45,537 nt of DNA from Gammaproteobacteria bacterium (GCA_022340645.1 JAJDNP010000097.1:1-45537); one strand, 5' to 3'. Shown: positions 33,744 through 44,359, numbered from the stretch's first letter. Notes: generated by a model not told the origin, from the sequence alone. A program made the numbers and translations.

Positions 33744-36700
33744 ATGATCTTTTTTCCTGACATGCAACCGCTTAAGCAAAAACTGAACAAATGCATGTTG
33801 CAAGATGTGTTCGACTTCCGGCGCCGCTTGCTGAAAATCAGCAAGTCGAAACAGGGTGGCAGCACAGCTCATAATCAGGCTGTGGCGCAGCTGACGCAGG
33901 AGATCGAGCTATCCATCGCCGCGGCACAGGCACGCAGGGAAAATCTGCCTGTCATCAGCTACCCCGAAGAATTGCCGATTGTGCAGAAGCGGGATGAAAT
34001 TAAACAGGCGCTATTACAAAACCAGGTGACGATTATCTGCGGCGAAACCGGTTCAGGCAAGACCACGCAACTGCCAAAAATCTGTCTGGATATCGGCCTG
34101 GGGATCAGGGGCAAAATAGGACACACCCAGCCGCGCCGCCTGGCGGCACGTTCGGTATCACAGCGAATTGCCGAGGAACTTAACACCGAGCTGGGAAATG
34201 AAGTCGGCTTCAAGGTCCGCTTCACTGATAAATCGAAAGACAACAGCTATATCAAGCTGATGACGGACGGTATTTTGCTCGCTGAATGTCACCATGATCC
34301 TTTCCTGGATCAATATGACACCATCATTATCGACGAGGCGCATGAGCGCAGCCTGAATATTGATTTTCTGCTGGGTTATCTGAAGCGACTGATTAACAAA
34401 CGCAAGGACCTGAAGATTATTATTACCTCGGCCACGATCGATCCGGAACGATTCTCAAAACATTTTAATAACGCGCCGGTCATCAATGTATCTGGCCGTA
34501 CCTGGCCGGTGGAAGTGCGTTACCGGCCGTACCAGATGGCAGACAGCGAAACCAGCAAGGATTTACCGCAGGCCATTATCGAGGCGGTGAATGAACTGTC
34601 AAAAATCGACCGCGGCGATATCCTGGTTTTCCTGAGCGGCGAAAGGGATATAAGAGAAGCCGCGGAGGCACTCAGCAGGGAGAAGCACAACAGGGCGATG
34701 GATAATACCGAAATACTGCCACTGCTGGCGCGCCTGTCAAATACGGAGCAGCACCGGATTTTTCAGCCTTCGGCGAAACGCCGCATCGTGCTTGCCACAA
34801 ATGTGGCCGAAACCTCCCTCACCGTACCGGGCATCAGGTACGTGATTGATTCGGGCGTGGCGCGGATTTCGCGTTATTCCTGGCGCAGCAAAATTCAGCG
34901 TCTGCCGGTGGAAAAAATTTCACAGGCCTCGGCCAATCAGCGCAAGGGGCGCTGCGGCCGCGTCTCGGCAGGTATCTGCATTCGTCTGTACGATGAGGAG
35001 GATTTTAATTTACGTGATGAATTTACCGAACCCGAGATACAGCGAACCAGCCTGGCCGCGGTCATTCTGCAGATGGAAAACCTCAGGCTTGGCCATGTCG
35101 ATGACTTCCCTTTTGTCGAGCCGCCAGAAGACAGGCTGATCAATGACGGCTATAAGCAGCTGTTTGAGCTGGGGGCCATTGATATCTCCCGCAATCTCAC
35201 CAAGATTGGCAAGCATCTGGCGCACCTGCCAATTGATCCAAAACTGGCCCGCATGCTGCTGCAGGCCAGGAATGAGAACGCGGTAACGGAAGTCCTGATC
35301 ATTGTCTCGGCGCTTGCCGTCCAGGACCCGCGCGAACGTCCGCTGGATAAACAGCAGGCAGCCGACGAAAAGCATGCGGCGTTTACGGACAAGCACTCCG
35401 ATTTTATTTTTTATATCAACCTGTGGCATACCTATCATGCCGAAAAGCAGGCTGGCTCAGGCAACCAGTTGCGCAAGTGGTGCCGGCAGAATTTTATATC
35501 ATGGCTACGAATGCGTGAATGGATTGACACCTTTAAGCAGATTAAACAAATGCTGCTGAGATTAAAGATACCCTTAAACGCCAGCCCGGCATCCTATGAT
35601 CAGGTGCACCGTGCATTACTCATCGGACTGCTGGCGAACATCGGCTTTAAAGAGGAAGCGAAAGTATTTTCCGGCGCGCGAAACAATAAGTTCACGGTAT
35701 TCCCGGGATCGGTATTGTTCAAATCACCACCGCAATGGATGATGTCCGCCGAAATCGTTGAAACATCACGGGTGTATGCACGCAACAATGCCAGGATTGA
35801 CGCTGGCTGGATAGAAGTTGTCGCAAAACACCTGCTCAAGTATTCCTACAGTAACCCGCACTGGGAGAAAAAGCGTGCACAGGTTGTCGCTTTTGAGCAG
35901 GCATCGCTGTACGGCCTGATTATTTACACGGCTAGAAAAGTCAGTTATGCAGGCATCAATCCCGCTGAAGCCAGAGAAATCTTTATACGCGATGCGCTGG
36001 TCGCCGGCGATTTTGATAACAGGGCGGCTTTTTATGTGCACAATCAGCAGTTGCTTAATGAGCTGGAAACACTGGAGGCAAAATCGCGACGTCGTGACAT
36101 TATCGTTGATGAAAACGTTTTGTATACGTTTTATGACTCGCATTTGCCGGACAATGTTTTCAGTGGCCAGACGCTGGATAAGTGGCTGCGACGGCAGCCT
36201 GAAAAAGCAAAGGCGCTGTTCCTGTCCAGTGATGTCCTGATACGTGATGATGCCAGCCTTGTCTCTGACCTGGAGTTTCCTGACACGCTTGAAATGAACG
36301 GTTCACGCTTCCCGATTGAATATCATTTCGATCCCAACCATCACTGTGACGGTATAACCCTGATCACACCGCTGGCGGGGTTGAATGCAATCAGCCCGCA
36401 GCGATGCGAATGGCTTATTCCCGGTTTGCTACTGGAGAAGATCACTGCACTGATACGGTCACTGCCGAAACAATTGAGGAAAAATTTCGTGCCTGCGCCT
36501 GATTACGCGGCTGCCTGTGTGCAGGCACTGCAACCATCGGACACGGCTTTAACCTGGGCTGTCGCCGCTCAGCTTAAAAAAATGACAGGTGTGTCCATTC
36601 CTTATGATGCATGGCCCTGTGATACAAGGAACACCGAAAACATCAGTCCGCACCTGTTAATGAACTTCAGGGTGCTGGACGCTGATGGCAGGATGATAAA

Positions 36701-37658
36701 AGAAGGGCGCAACCTGCAGGCGATAAAAGACAGTTTATCGGGTTCAAGCGATGAGGCGGCCGAGTTAATCACCGAGGTGGAGCCGGATACGCCATATAAC
36801 CAGGATAATGTCGGCCCGGAAATTCTCGATGTTCTGGATGAGACGGTCGAACTCAGGCTGCAGGGCATTACTATCAAGGCGTACCCGGCGCTGGTCATGC
36901 AGGGTAAACAGGTAAACCTGCGGGCGCTGGACAGCAGGGACAATGCGTCAGCCGAAACCCACAGGGCTTTAAGGCAGCTAGTTATCAATGCATTGCCCGA
37001 GCAGATAAAGTACCTGAAAGCATCGATACCGGATATTCAAAACCTGTGTATGAAATATACCGACTTTGGCCGCTGCGATGAACTCAAGCAGGATATCGTT
37101 AGTAAAATCATCGATGAGGTTTTTTTGTATGACGATATCGGCTCGCAAAAGGAATTCAACGCAAGGCTGGAACACGGCAAAAGCGAGCTGTTTACAAAGG
37201 CAGAACAGTGGAGCCGATTATTAACCGGCATTCTGGACGAACATCGAGAGATTAAAAAGCTATTAAAAAAACCGTCATTATCACAGCTGGATACGGCAAC
37301 CGACATCAGGTCACAGCTGGCTTATCTGTTTCCGAAGAACTTCATCACCGCAATAGACCAGCAGTGGCTGCAGCAATACCCCCGTTATCTGAAGGGCATC
37401 AGCAAACGCTTTGAAAAATCACAAAGCAACGCGCTGCGTGACCGGCAGTTGCGTATCGAGTTCTCCAGGTTATGGGATGAATACACAAAACGGCGGGAGA
37501 TGCTTGACAGGCAGCACATCGATTCAGCGCAGCTTAATCACTACCGCTGGATGCTGGAAGAATATCGTATTTCATTATTCGCCCAGGAAATTAAAACGCT
37601 ATTCCCCGTTTCTGAAAAAAGGCTAAAGAAATACTGGGATGAGTTATCGGATGCTTAA
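33744..37658 (+). CDS. hrpA: ATP-dependent RNA helicase HrpA
   Basis: DEAH-box helicase of 1304 aa, close to the E. coli HrpA length of 1300. Walker A is CGETGSGKTTQLPK (from about residue 99), DEAH lies at 197-200 (IIIDEAHERS), SAT follows in ITSATIDPERFS, and motif VI is QRKGRCGRVSAG. The C-terminal 700 residues carry the HA2, OB and DUF3418 regions, including the late KRLKKYWDEL end. In E. coli HrpA acts on stalled ribosomes. No ribosome-binding site precedes ATG 33744; ATG 33762 is the alternative. Confidence 0.94.
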   Translation: MIFFPDMQPLKQKLNKCMLQDVFDFRRRLLKISKSKQGGSTAHNQAVAQLTQEIELSIAAAQARRENLPVISYPEELPIVQKRDEIKQALLQNQVTIICGETGSGKTTQLPKICLDIGLGIRGKIGHTQPRRLAARSVSQRIAEELNTELGNEVGFKVRFTDKSKDNSYIKLMTDGILLAECHHDPFLDQYDTIIIDEAHERSLNIDFLLGYLKRLINKRKDLKIIITSATIDPERFSKHFNNAPVINVSGRTWPVEVRYRPYQMADSETSKDLPQAIIEAVNELSKIDRGDILVFLSGERDIREAAEALSREKHNRAMDNTEILPLLARLSNTEQHRIFQPSAKRRIVLATNVAETSLTVPGIRYVIDSGVARISRYSWRSKIQRLPVEKISQASANQRKGRCGRVSAGICIRLYDEEDFNLRDEFTEPEIQRTSLAAVILQMENLRLGHVDDFPFVEPPEDRLINDGYKQLFELGAIDISRNLTKIGKHLAHLPIDPKLARMLLQARNENAVTEVLIIVSALAVQDPRERPLDKQQAADEKHAAFTDKHSDFIFYINLWHTYHAEKQAGSGNQLRKWCRQNFISWLRMREWIDTFKQIKQMLLRLKIPLNASPASYDQVHRALLIGLLANIGFKEEAKVFSGARNNKFTVFPGSVLFKSPPQWMMSAEIVETSRVYARNNARIDAGWIEVVAKHLLKYSYSNPHWEKKRAQVVAFEQASLYGLIIYTARKVSYAGINPAEAREIFIRDALVAGDFDNRAAFYVHNQQLLNELETLEAKSRRRDIIVDENVLYTFYDSHLPDNVFSGQTLDKWLRRQPEKAKALFLSSDVLIRDDASLVSDLEFPDTLEMNGSRFPIEYHFDPNHHCDGITLITPLAGLNAISPQRCEWLIPGLLLEKITALIRSLPKQLRKNFVPAPDYAAACVQALQPSDTALTWAVAAQLKKMTGVSIPYDAWPCDTRNTENISPHLLMNFRVLDADGRMIKEGRNLQAIKDSLSGSSDEAAELITEVEPDTPYNQDNVGPEILDVLDETVELRLQGITIKAYPALVMQGKQVNLRALDSRDNASAETHRALRQLVINALPEQIKYLKASIPDIQNLCMKYTDFGRCDELKQDIVSKIIDEVFLYDDIGSQKEFNARLEHGKSELFTKAEQWSRLLTGILDEHREIKKLLKKPSLSQLDTATDIRSQLAYLFPKNFITAIDQQWLQQYPRYLKGISKRFEKSQSNALRDRQLRIEFSRLWDEYTKRREMLDRQHIDSAQLNHYRWMLEEYRISLFAQEIKTLFPVSEKRLKKYWDELSDA

Positions 37659-37673
37659 TGACGTCTTATTAAT

Positions 37674-38030
37674 CTCGCAGAGACGCAAAGCTCGCAATGG
37701 ATAACTACCGGCATTTAATCGAAATATGTATTTTTAAAGCAGCCAGTAGTTAATTAAAATTATGCATTGCTGCCCCGTTAACATATAAATTTATTCTGTA
37801 AAAGGTTGATATGGTTGTCTTAGGGCCTGTTTACTCTAATCCGAGACATGGCCCGGACAGATATACCAGTGACACGCCGTGAAACCATCCATGGTGGCTC
37901 AACACCCGCATCCATGCGGGTGATGGTCACTGGTATATCTGTCCGGTCAATGTCTCTGGCCGTTAACGGGACAGCAATGAAAATTATGTTAACAACACAA
38001 CCTTTCTTTGCGAGCTTTGCGTCTTTGCAG
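37674..38030. repeat. CGCAGAG-type palindromic repeat, copy 4, interrupted by a MITE
   Basis: The left arm GCAGAGACGCAAAGCTCGCAA (ending 37697) and right arm 38008-38030 pair at 20 of 21 positions. The interior is broken by the 215-bp element at 37765-37979. Without that element and one copy of its target duplication, the repeat would be about 133 bp, close to the 93-104 bp of the other copies. It fills the convergent gap between hrpA and aroE. Confidence 0.85.
37765..37979. mobile_element. MITE-like inverted-repeat element, copy 2 (215 bp), with perfect target duplication
   Basis: Termini CATTGCTGCCCCGTTAAC (37765-37782) and GTTAACGGGACAGCAATG (37962-37979) are inverted repeats with one mismatch over 18 bp. 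AAAATTATG flanks both ends exactly (37756-37764 and 37980-37988), a 9-bp target duplication. The body has a 31-bp-arm hairpin (37843-37873 and 37926-37956, 29 of 31 paired) with two hairpins at its tip: ACCATCCATGGT and ACCCGCATCCATGCGGGT. No protein is encoded. Confidence 0.88.
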
Positions 38031-38044
38031 TAAAAATTCCTGTA

Positions 38045-38883
38045 TTACGTTTTTGTTAGCAGGCTTCGAATCTGCTGGATGACGGGTTTTGTCTCCGGTC
38101 TGACATGTCGCCAGATATAGAAAGATTCGGCAGCCTGCTCAACCAGCATACCCAGACCATCAAATACTTTTTCTGCACCGTTTTCCATTGACCATCGCAT
38201 GAAAGGCGTTGCCTGCGCTGAATACATCATGTCGTAACTGCAGCTGTGTTTTCTGAAGATGGTGGACGGCAGTGGTGGCAGCTCACCCTGCAAGCTGGCC
38301 GAGGTGCCATTGATGACGATATCAAAGTCTGCACGATTTATTTCATCCAGGCCGCAGCCTGATATATTACCCAGGTCGGCAAAATCCCTGGCCAGTTGCA
38401 CTGCTTTTGCTTTCGTGCGATTGGTAATTAACAATGACTTTGGCTGCTGCTCAAGCAGGGCTTCCAGTACACCGCGTACAGCGCCGCCGGCGCCGATGAT
38501 CAAAACATCTTTGCCCCAGATCCGGATATCGTGATTTTGCACGAGGTCACGCACCAGGCCAACACCGTCAGTGGTATCACCATACAGGCTGCCATCTGCC
38601 TGTACTAACAAGGTATTGACCGCAGAAGCGCGCCTGGCTCGATCGCTATGTGCATTCGCCAGTGCCCAGGCTTCTTCTTTAAACGGCACGGTAACGTTTA
38701 AGCCTTTGCCATTATTGCTTATGAAATGATTTACGTCCCGATCAAAGTGCCCGATTTCGGCCAGTTCAGCCGTGTAAACCAGTGACTGCTTCGTCTGCCT
38801 GGCGAACAGCGTGTGTATTTGCGGTGATTTGCTGTGTGCTATCGGGTTGCCAAAAACAGCATAACGATCGATGTTCTCACCCA

Positions 38884-38884
<1 letters not shown>
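38045..38884 (-). CDS. aroE: Shikimate dehydrogenase
   Basis: NADP-dependent reduction of 3-dehydroshikimate to shikimate, 279 aa. ATG 38884 overlaps the hemB stop (TAATG) and starts at the family's N-terminus, MGENIDRYAVFGNPIAHSKSP; the frame itself runs to 38911. The shikimate site NVTVPFKEEA has the catalytic Lys, GAGGAVRGVL is the NADP loop, NRTKAKA the phosphate clamp and INGTSASLQG the final strand. It is translationally coupled to hemB. Confidence 0.93.
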
Positions 38885-39954
<1,070 letters not shown>

Positions 39955-40055
39955 TTATAAGTGCTTCGTCAATGTAGTAGTGGTGGAGTGTCAGGACATC
40001 ACGATTATTGAGTGGCATAATGCATCAGGTTAATTAATTATTCGAGGGTATGTTA

Positions 40056-40535
40056 ATGAAAACGCCGATGCAATGGTTTGTGCTTGGATGGTTTATGTTA
40101 TCGATACCGGCAGCTTTTGCTGAGAGCAGTGAGAATGTGGTATACCGCCAGCAAGTGGATAAACCACTGGCTGAAATCTATGACAGGCTTTATAAAAGCC
40201 TTGAGGATGCACGGTTCTACGTGGTTTTCGAGCCTGATATCGGCGCCAGCCTGGCGAGATTCTCTGAAAAATGGGGTGATGATTACAACCAGAGCAAGCT
40301 GACGGCAATTCGCAGCATGGTTTTCTGCAATGCCTGGTATGCGAACAGGGTCAGCAACCAGGATCCAGACATGCTGGGTTTCTGTCCGCTGCATTTAACC
40401 TTGATCGAACGCGATGCTAAAACTGTTGTATTGTTCAACCGTCCTGGAGTGATGGCGCAAAACAGCCCGGCAAAAGAATTATTGACACAAATTGAAACTG
40501 AAGTGATTGCTGCCATACAAAAGGCCATGCAATAA
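40056..40535 (+). CDS. DUF302-family exported protein
   Basis: Secreted protein of 159 aa from ATG 40056, which has GAGGG 7 nt upstream; ATG 40050 lies too close to that site. The signal peptide ends near AAFA/ESS. The remainder resembles the DUF302 fold: PLAEIYDRLYKSLEDARFYVVFEPDIGASLA followed by FCNAWYANRV and LGFCPLHLTLIERDAKTVV. Function is unknown. Two Cys may form a disulfide. It ends in a terminator that is split by an inserted element. Confidence 0.75.
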   Translation: MKTPMQWFVLGWFMLSIPAAFAESSENVVYRQQVDKPLAEIYDRLYKSLEDARFYVVFEPDIGASLARFSEKWGDDYNQSKLTAIRSMVFCNAWYANRVSNQDPDMLGFCPLHLTLIERDAKTVVLFNRPGVMAQNSPAKELLTQIETEVIAAIQKAMQ

Positions 40536-40632
40536 ATACCGGAAGTCCCGAGCAGGACACTTTGCTTTGACCTGAGAGCCATTTGTCCATGGCATTGCCC
40601 GAATATTGTGTGCCCTGAATGGCAGATTTCAT

Positions 40633-40886
40633 AAAAAAAGCCGGCGTTTGCCGCATTGCTGTCCCATTTAAATTACAGGCGTACACATAACTCACTGTTA
40701 TACATGAAAGAGATGACTGTTTATGTCATCCGAAACATGAACTGGCAACGGTCGCCCGAGACACGCTGTGAATACCTCCTTGTACGCTCGAATGCCGCAT
40801 CCATGCGGCATACGGTCTCGCACAACAGTTCCCAGTCCATGTTTCTAACATTAAGTGGGGCAGTAATGGCGCTTGCCGGCTTTTTT
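40633..40886 (+). terminator. Intrinsic terminator split by MITE copy 3
   Basis: A-tract and GCCGGC (40633-40645) plus loop start GTTT lie left of the element; GCCGGC and six T (40875-40886) lie right of it. Removing 40654-40869 and one copy of the target duplication restores a stem GCCGGC-GTTT-GCCGGC with A- and T-tracts, a bidirectional terminator. Confidence 0.75.
40654..40869. mobile_element. MITE-like inverted-repeat element, copy 3 (216 bp)
   Basis: Termini CATTGCTGTCCCATTTAA (40654-40671) and TTAAGTGGGGCAGTAATG (40851-40868) are imperfect inverted repeats. Flanks CGTTTGCCG (40645-40653) and CGCTTGCCG (40870-40878) match at 8 of 9, an aged target duplication. The body hairpin (40733-40762 with 40815-40844, 24 of 30 paired) and the tip hairpin ATGCCGCATCCATGCGGCAT resemble copy 1 in sequence and copy 2 in shape. 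Confidence 0.82.
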
Positions 40887-41063
40887 GCGAATATTATATT
40901 TAAAAAATCAAATACTGGATTTCCCATGCTGAATTGCTATAAGTATCATATTTAACTGGGATCAAGTTCAGGCTGATGACAGCTTCTTACGTCTCGTATA
41001 TGTCAGAAACGCCTGCCAACCACGCCCTTTTAACTGTTCATTTTGTTTTTCAGGAAACAAACC

Positions 41064-43643
41064 ATGTCAGATGCTGACACTAAGCAAAGTGTACTCATCG
41101 TCGAAGAATCCGCGACCTTGCGATATATGCTTGGTAAAACCCTGCAAAAGCAGGGTTATGAAGTGGTCAGTGCAAGTAGCTTTGATTCTGCCATTCAATT
41201 GCTGCAGACAAGGTTGCAGCACCTGCATGCGATTGTGATTGGCTGGCCAAATTATGGTTGCTCTGAAGAAACCAGGCGTCTGCTGGTTACCCTGGACCGC
41301 GAGCCTTATTATGAATTTCCTGTTATTTTAATATCTAATGATGCCGCACAGGATCTTCTTAACTGGATGACCTGCCGCCAGATGACAGCGCTGGTGCCCT
41401 GGGAAAATTATCAGGAAGCGACATCATCACTACAGGCGATGTTAAATCCGGAATCGATGGAGCCGGTGGTTGAGCAGAATACAACCTGCCAGGATGCAAC
41501 GCGAATACGAATACTGTTTGTTGATGATTCAAAAAGCATTCGAACCTATTATAAGAAATTGCTCGAGAATAACTGCTATGAAGTGGTTACTGCAGCTTCG
41601 GTTGAGGAAGCCTACAGGATTGCGCAGGAGCAGAGTATCGATATTGCTATCGTTGACTATTTTATGCCGGGCCAGAATGGTTATGTCCTGTGCCAGAAGT
41701 TACGCGATAATCCATCAACTGCCGGCATACGAACTGCAGTAATTACCGGCACCTATCTCGATTCAGTGATACGCGACTGTCTTAAAGCCGGTGCAATTGA
41801 ATGTATGTTCAAGAATGAAGCGGAAGAATTGTTTTTGGCGCGTATTTCAGGAATTAGCCGGTTTGTTGAAGTGCAGCGCTCTATTGAAAGGCAACGCGAA
41901 AACCTCGCGGCAATACTGGAATCTGTAGGCGAAGGCGTCTATGGTGTTGATAATGAAGGCAATATTACCTTTATGAATCCGGCAGCAATGAAGCTGCTTG
42001 GACTGGAAGATGTTAAGCCGATGCTGGGGGTGAATGCAAATGAAGGCTTCCATATCAATAAACCCGGCGCCGGCCGCGACTTACTGAATGAAGCTTATTA
42101 TTCCGGTAAAAAACTTAAAGGTTGGGAAACTTTATTTCGCCGGCAGGGCGGTAAAGAAATGCCAGTAGACTGTACCTTATATCCGCTCTCTGTTAACGAA
42201 AAAAAACAGGGGTCAGTAGTTGCATTTCGCGATATTTCTGAGCGAAAAATGCTGGAGGAAAAATTACGCTGGCAAGCCACGCATGACCATTTAACCGGTT
42301 TGTATAACCGCCGTTATTTTGAAAATTATCTTGAAAAAGAAATTGCGAATGTAAAGCAGTCAGCAATTAAAAGCGCTTTACTTTATCTCGATCTGGATCG
42401 CTTTAAATATGTGAATGATACAGCCGGGCATGAAGTTGGTGACAAGATCCTTGTTAACTTAAGCCATATGATAAATAAAAGCGTACGCCGATTTGATATC
42501 GTGGCTCGTATCGGTGGAGATGAATTTGCATTGATTTTAAAAAATGTTGATGAAGAGATTGCTGTCAAAATAGCCGAGGAACTCAGGGAATCAATCTCGA
42601 AATTGCGTATCCATCATGAACAAAATGTGCACCACATAAATTCAAGTATTGGTATTGCCATGCTGGATACAGAAAATTTAACAGCCGGCGACATGATGGC
42701 CAATGCAGATATTGCCTGCCATGTTTCGAAGCGCATGGGCAGAAATAAGGTGCATATGTATAAGCATAGCAGCGATGAGCGAAATGCGATGGGAAGTGAA
42801 TTAGGCTGGTCAGCGCGAATAAAAGATGCATTAGCTAAAGACAAATTCCAGCTTCATTATCAGCCAATTATGCGCGTACAGGATATCGATTTGCTCAACT
42901 TGCCAGCGCAGGATGGTGTTTTATGGCAAAGATACCTGGATGGCGTTGATAACATTTACAGCTACGAAGTGCTCGTACGCATGGTTGATGACAACGGTGA
43001 AATTCACCGCCCTAACAGTTTTATACCCACTGCCGAGCGCTTTAATATGATGACCGATATCGATATGTGGGTGCTGGAAAATGCACTGCAGGCCATGGTC
43101 GCAACAGGTATCGCCAGTAGCAAATTACGGCTATCAATCAATATGTCAGGTAATACAGTTGATAATGACGACTCACTCGACAAGATCAGGTCCCTTATAG
43201 CGTCATATGATATTGATCCATGTTCATTAACATTTGAAGTTACCGAGACCAGTGCGATCGCCAATCTTGAGCAGGCAAATGATTTTATTAATGAGCTAAG
43301 AAAGCTTGGCTGCCATTTTTCGCTGGATGATTTTGGCTCAGGCTTCTGTTCATTTTCACAGTTGAAAAACCTGCCGACCGATTATGTCAAGATTGACGGC
43401 CAGTTCGTCAGCAGCATGGCGCGTGGCGCGATTGACAGGGCTATTGTTACCGCGATGAATGATGTGGCACATTCATTAGGCCGGTCTACGGTTGCGGAAT
43501 ATGTTGAAAGCCCTGAAATTGTACGTTTATTAAAGATATGCGGAGTGGATTATGTTCAGGGCTATTATATCTCTGAGCCTTTGAAGGAATTACCCTGCAG
43601 TAATGTCATTACATTTCAGAAGAAGCATGGTTTGTCTGAGTGA
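41064..43643 (+). CDS. REC-REC-PAS-GGDEF-EAL cyclic-di-GMP signalling protein
   Basis: Predicted cytoplasmic c-di-GMP enzyme of 859 aa from ATG 41064 with AGGAAAC upstream. REC1 (about 10-125) is degenerate: the acidic pair is EE and the phospho-Asp position falls in VIGWPN. REC2 (148-265) is canonical, with DD in FVDDS, phospho-Asp 198 in VDYFMPGQNGY and Lys250. A PAS domain spans 280-390. GGDEF (484-488) is intact, with an RxxD inhibitory site at 475-478. The EAL domain (about 575-850) shows YEVLVRM, NMSG, FEVTETSA and LDDFGSGFCSF, so both activities may be functional. No membrane segment is seen. Confidence 0.9.
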   Translation: MSDADTKQSVLIVEESATLRYMLGKTLQKQGYEVVSASSFDSAIQLLQTRLQHLHAIVIGWPNYGCSEETRRLLVTLDREPYYEFPVILISNDAAQDLLNWMTCRQMTALVPWENYQEATSSLQAMLNPESMEPVVEQNTTCQDATRIRILFVDDSKSIRTYYKKLLENNCYEVVTAASVEEAYRIAQEQSIDIAIVDYFMPGQNGYVLCQKLRDNPSTAGIRTAVITGTYLDSVIRDCLKAGAIECMFKNEAEELFLARISGISRFVEVQRSIERQRENLAAILESVGEGVYGVDNEGNITFMNPAAMKLLGLEDVKPMLGVNANEGFHINKPGAGRDLLNEAYYSGKKLKGWETLFRRQGGKEMPVDCTLYPLSVNEKKQGSVVAFRDISERKMLEEKLRWQATHDHLTGLYNRRYFENYLEKEIANVKQSAIKSALLYLDLDRFKYVNDTAGHEVGDKILVNLSHMINKSVRRFDIVARIGGDEFALILKNVDEEIAVKIAEELRESISKLRIHHEQNVHHINSSIGIAMLDTENLTAGDMMANADIACHVSKRMGRNKVHMYKHSSDERNAMGSELGWSARIKDALAKDKFQLHYQPIMRVQDIDLLNLPAQDGVLWQRYLDGVDNIYSYEVLVRMVDDNGEIHRPNSFIPTAERFNMMTDIDMWVLENALQAMVATGIASSKLRLSINMSGNTVDNDDSLDKIRSLIASYDIDPCSLTFEVTETSAIANLEQANDFINELRKLGCHFSLDDFGSGFCSFSQLKNLPTDYVKIDGQFVSSMARGAIDRAIVTAMNDVAHSLGRSTVAEYVESPEIVRLLKICGVDYVQGYYISEPLKELPCSNVITFQKKHGLSE

Positions 43644-43647
43644 AATT

Positions 43648-44136
43648 CTATCCACAGCGGGATAAATGTTCTAACCCGCGTTCTTTGGTCCATACAAGCT
43701 GGCCTATAATCATGAATTTTGTGACTGAGATAGCACCGCGCTTACTACGGGTACTGTTAGATTTAGACGTGGCCTCTAATATCTCTTCGCGAGAAGCCTG
43801 ATACATTTCAAGCGGCTCAAATTTATTATCCATGAGAGACAAAATTACGACATCCCACTCGCCATTAACGTTTAATTGCCCAATCCGATGAGATGATTTC
43901 ACAGCATCACCGATTACACGGCTTTTAATCTGTACACGCTGGCCCTTACGTTGTTCATTACCAATAGCATCGTATCCACAGTTATTATCATCACAGAGTG
44001 TGAGATCAAGATGTCGTGAGACATCATAGCGCGCTATTTCGCCGGAAACAGGCAGCACCGTGCCCGTAGTACGCTTGAATTCAGTTGCAAGCCTGCGTGT
44101 TTCATTGATCAACTTGTCAATTGAATATAAAGACAT
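43648..44136 (-). CDS. Uncharacterised protein with a possible nuclease-like core
   Basis: Protein of 162 aa, no signal peptide or membrane segment. HLDLTLCDDNNCGYDAIG followed by GQRVQIKSR resembles the D...xK core of PD-(D/E)xK-fold proteins, but this is a weak motif and no active site is proven. The C-terminal half (GAISVTKFMIIGQLVW) is unfamiliar. It ends 4 bp from the convergent c-di-GMP gene and diverges from the flrB-like gene. Function unknown. Confidence 0.6.
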   Translation of the reverse strand: MSLYSIDKLINETRRLATEFKRTTGTVLPVSGEIARYDVSRHLDLTLCDDNNCGYDAIGNEQRKGQRVQIKSRVIGDAVKSSHRIGQLNVNGEWDVVILSLMDNKFEPLEMYQASREEILEATSKSNSTRSKRGAISVTKFMIIGQLVWTKERGLEHLSRCG

Positions 44137-44274
44137 ATTTTTGCTCAGTTTTCTGGTATCAAATATATCGGCAGCAACCTTTGTTTGCTTAAGGGCATTA
44201 TTAATAAATACTTTTTTGTATGAGATGTGGATTTAAAACTGCCTGACATAATGCTGTCATGCATTATGAATACC

Positions 44275-44292
44275 ACGCCAAAAGTTTGGCGT
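44275..44292. promoter_or_regulatory. Perfect palindrome upstream of the sigma-54 promoter
   Basis: ACGCCAAA-AG-TTTGGCGT is an 8-bp perfect inverted repeat without a following T-run, centred about 86 bp upstream of the predicted start site of the flrB-like gene. Its position suits an activator site, but no known consensus is claimed. Confidence 0.35.
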
Positions 44293-44342
44293 AGATCAGT
44301 TTTATCTCACGTATAATATTGAATATAAAGGCAATATAATAA

Positions 44343-44359
44343 TAGGCACGCTCCTTGCA
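44343..44359 (+). promoter_or_regulatory. Sigma-54 promoter of the flrB-like gene
   Basis: AGGCACG-CTCC-TTGCA fits the -24/-12 consensus TGGCACG-N4-TTGC closely, with GG (44345-44346) and GC (44357-44358) at the required 12-bp spacing. Transcription would start about 44370, 30 bp before the ATG. Class II flagellar genes flrBC in vibrios and pseudomonads use such promoters. Confidence 0.8.
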
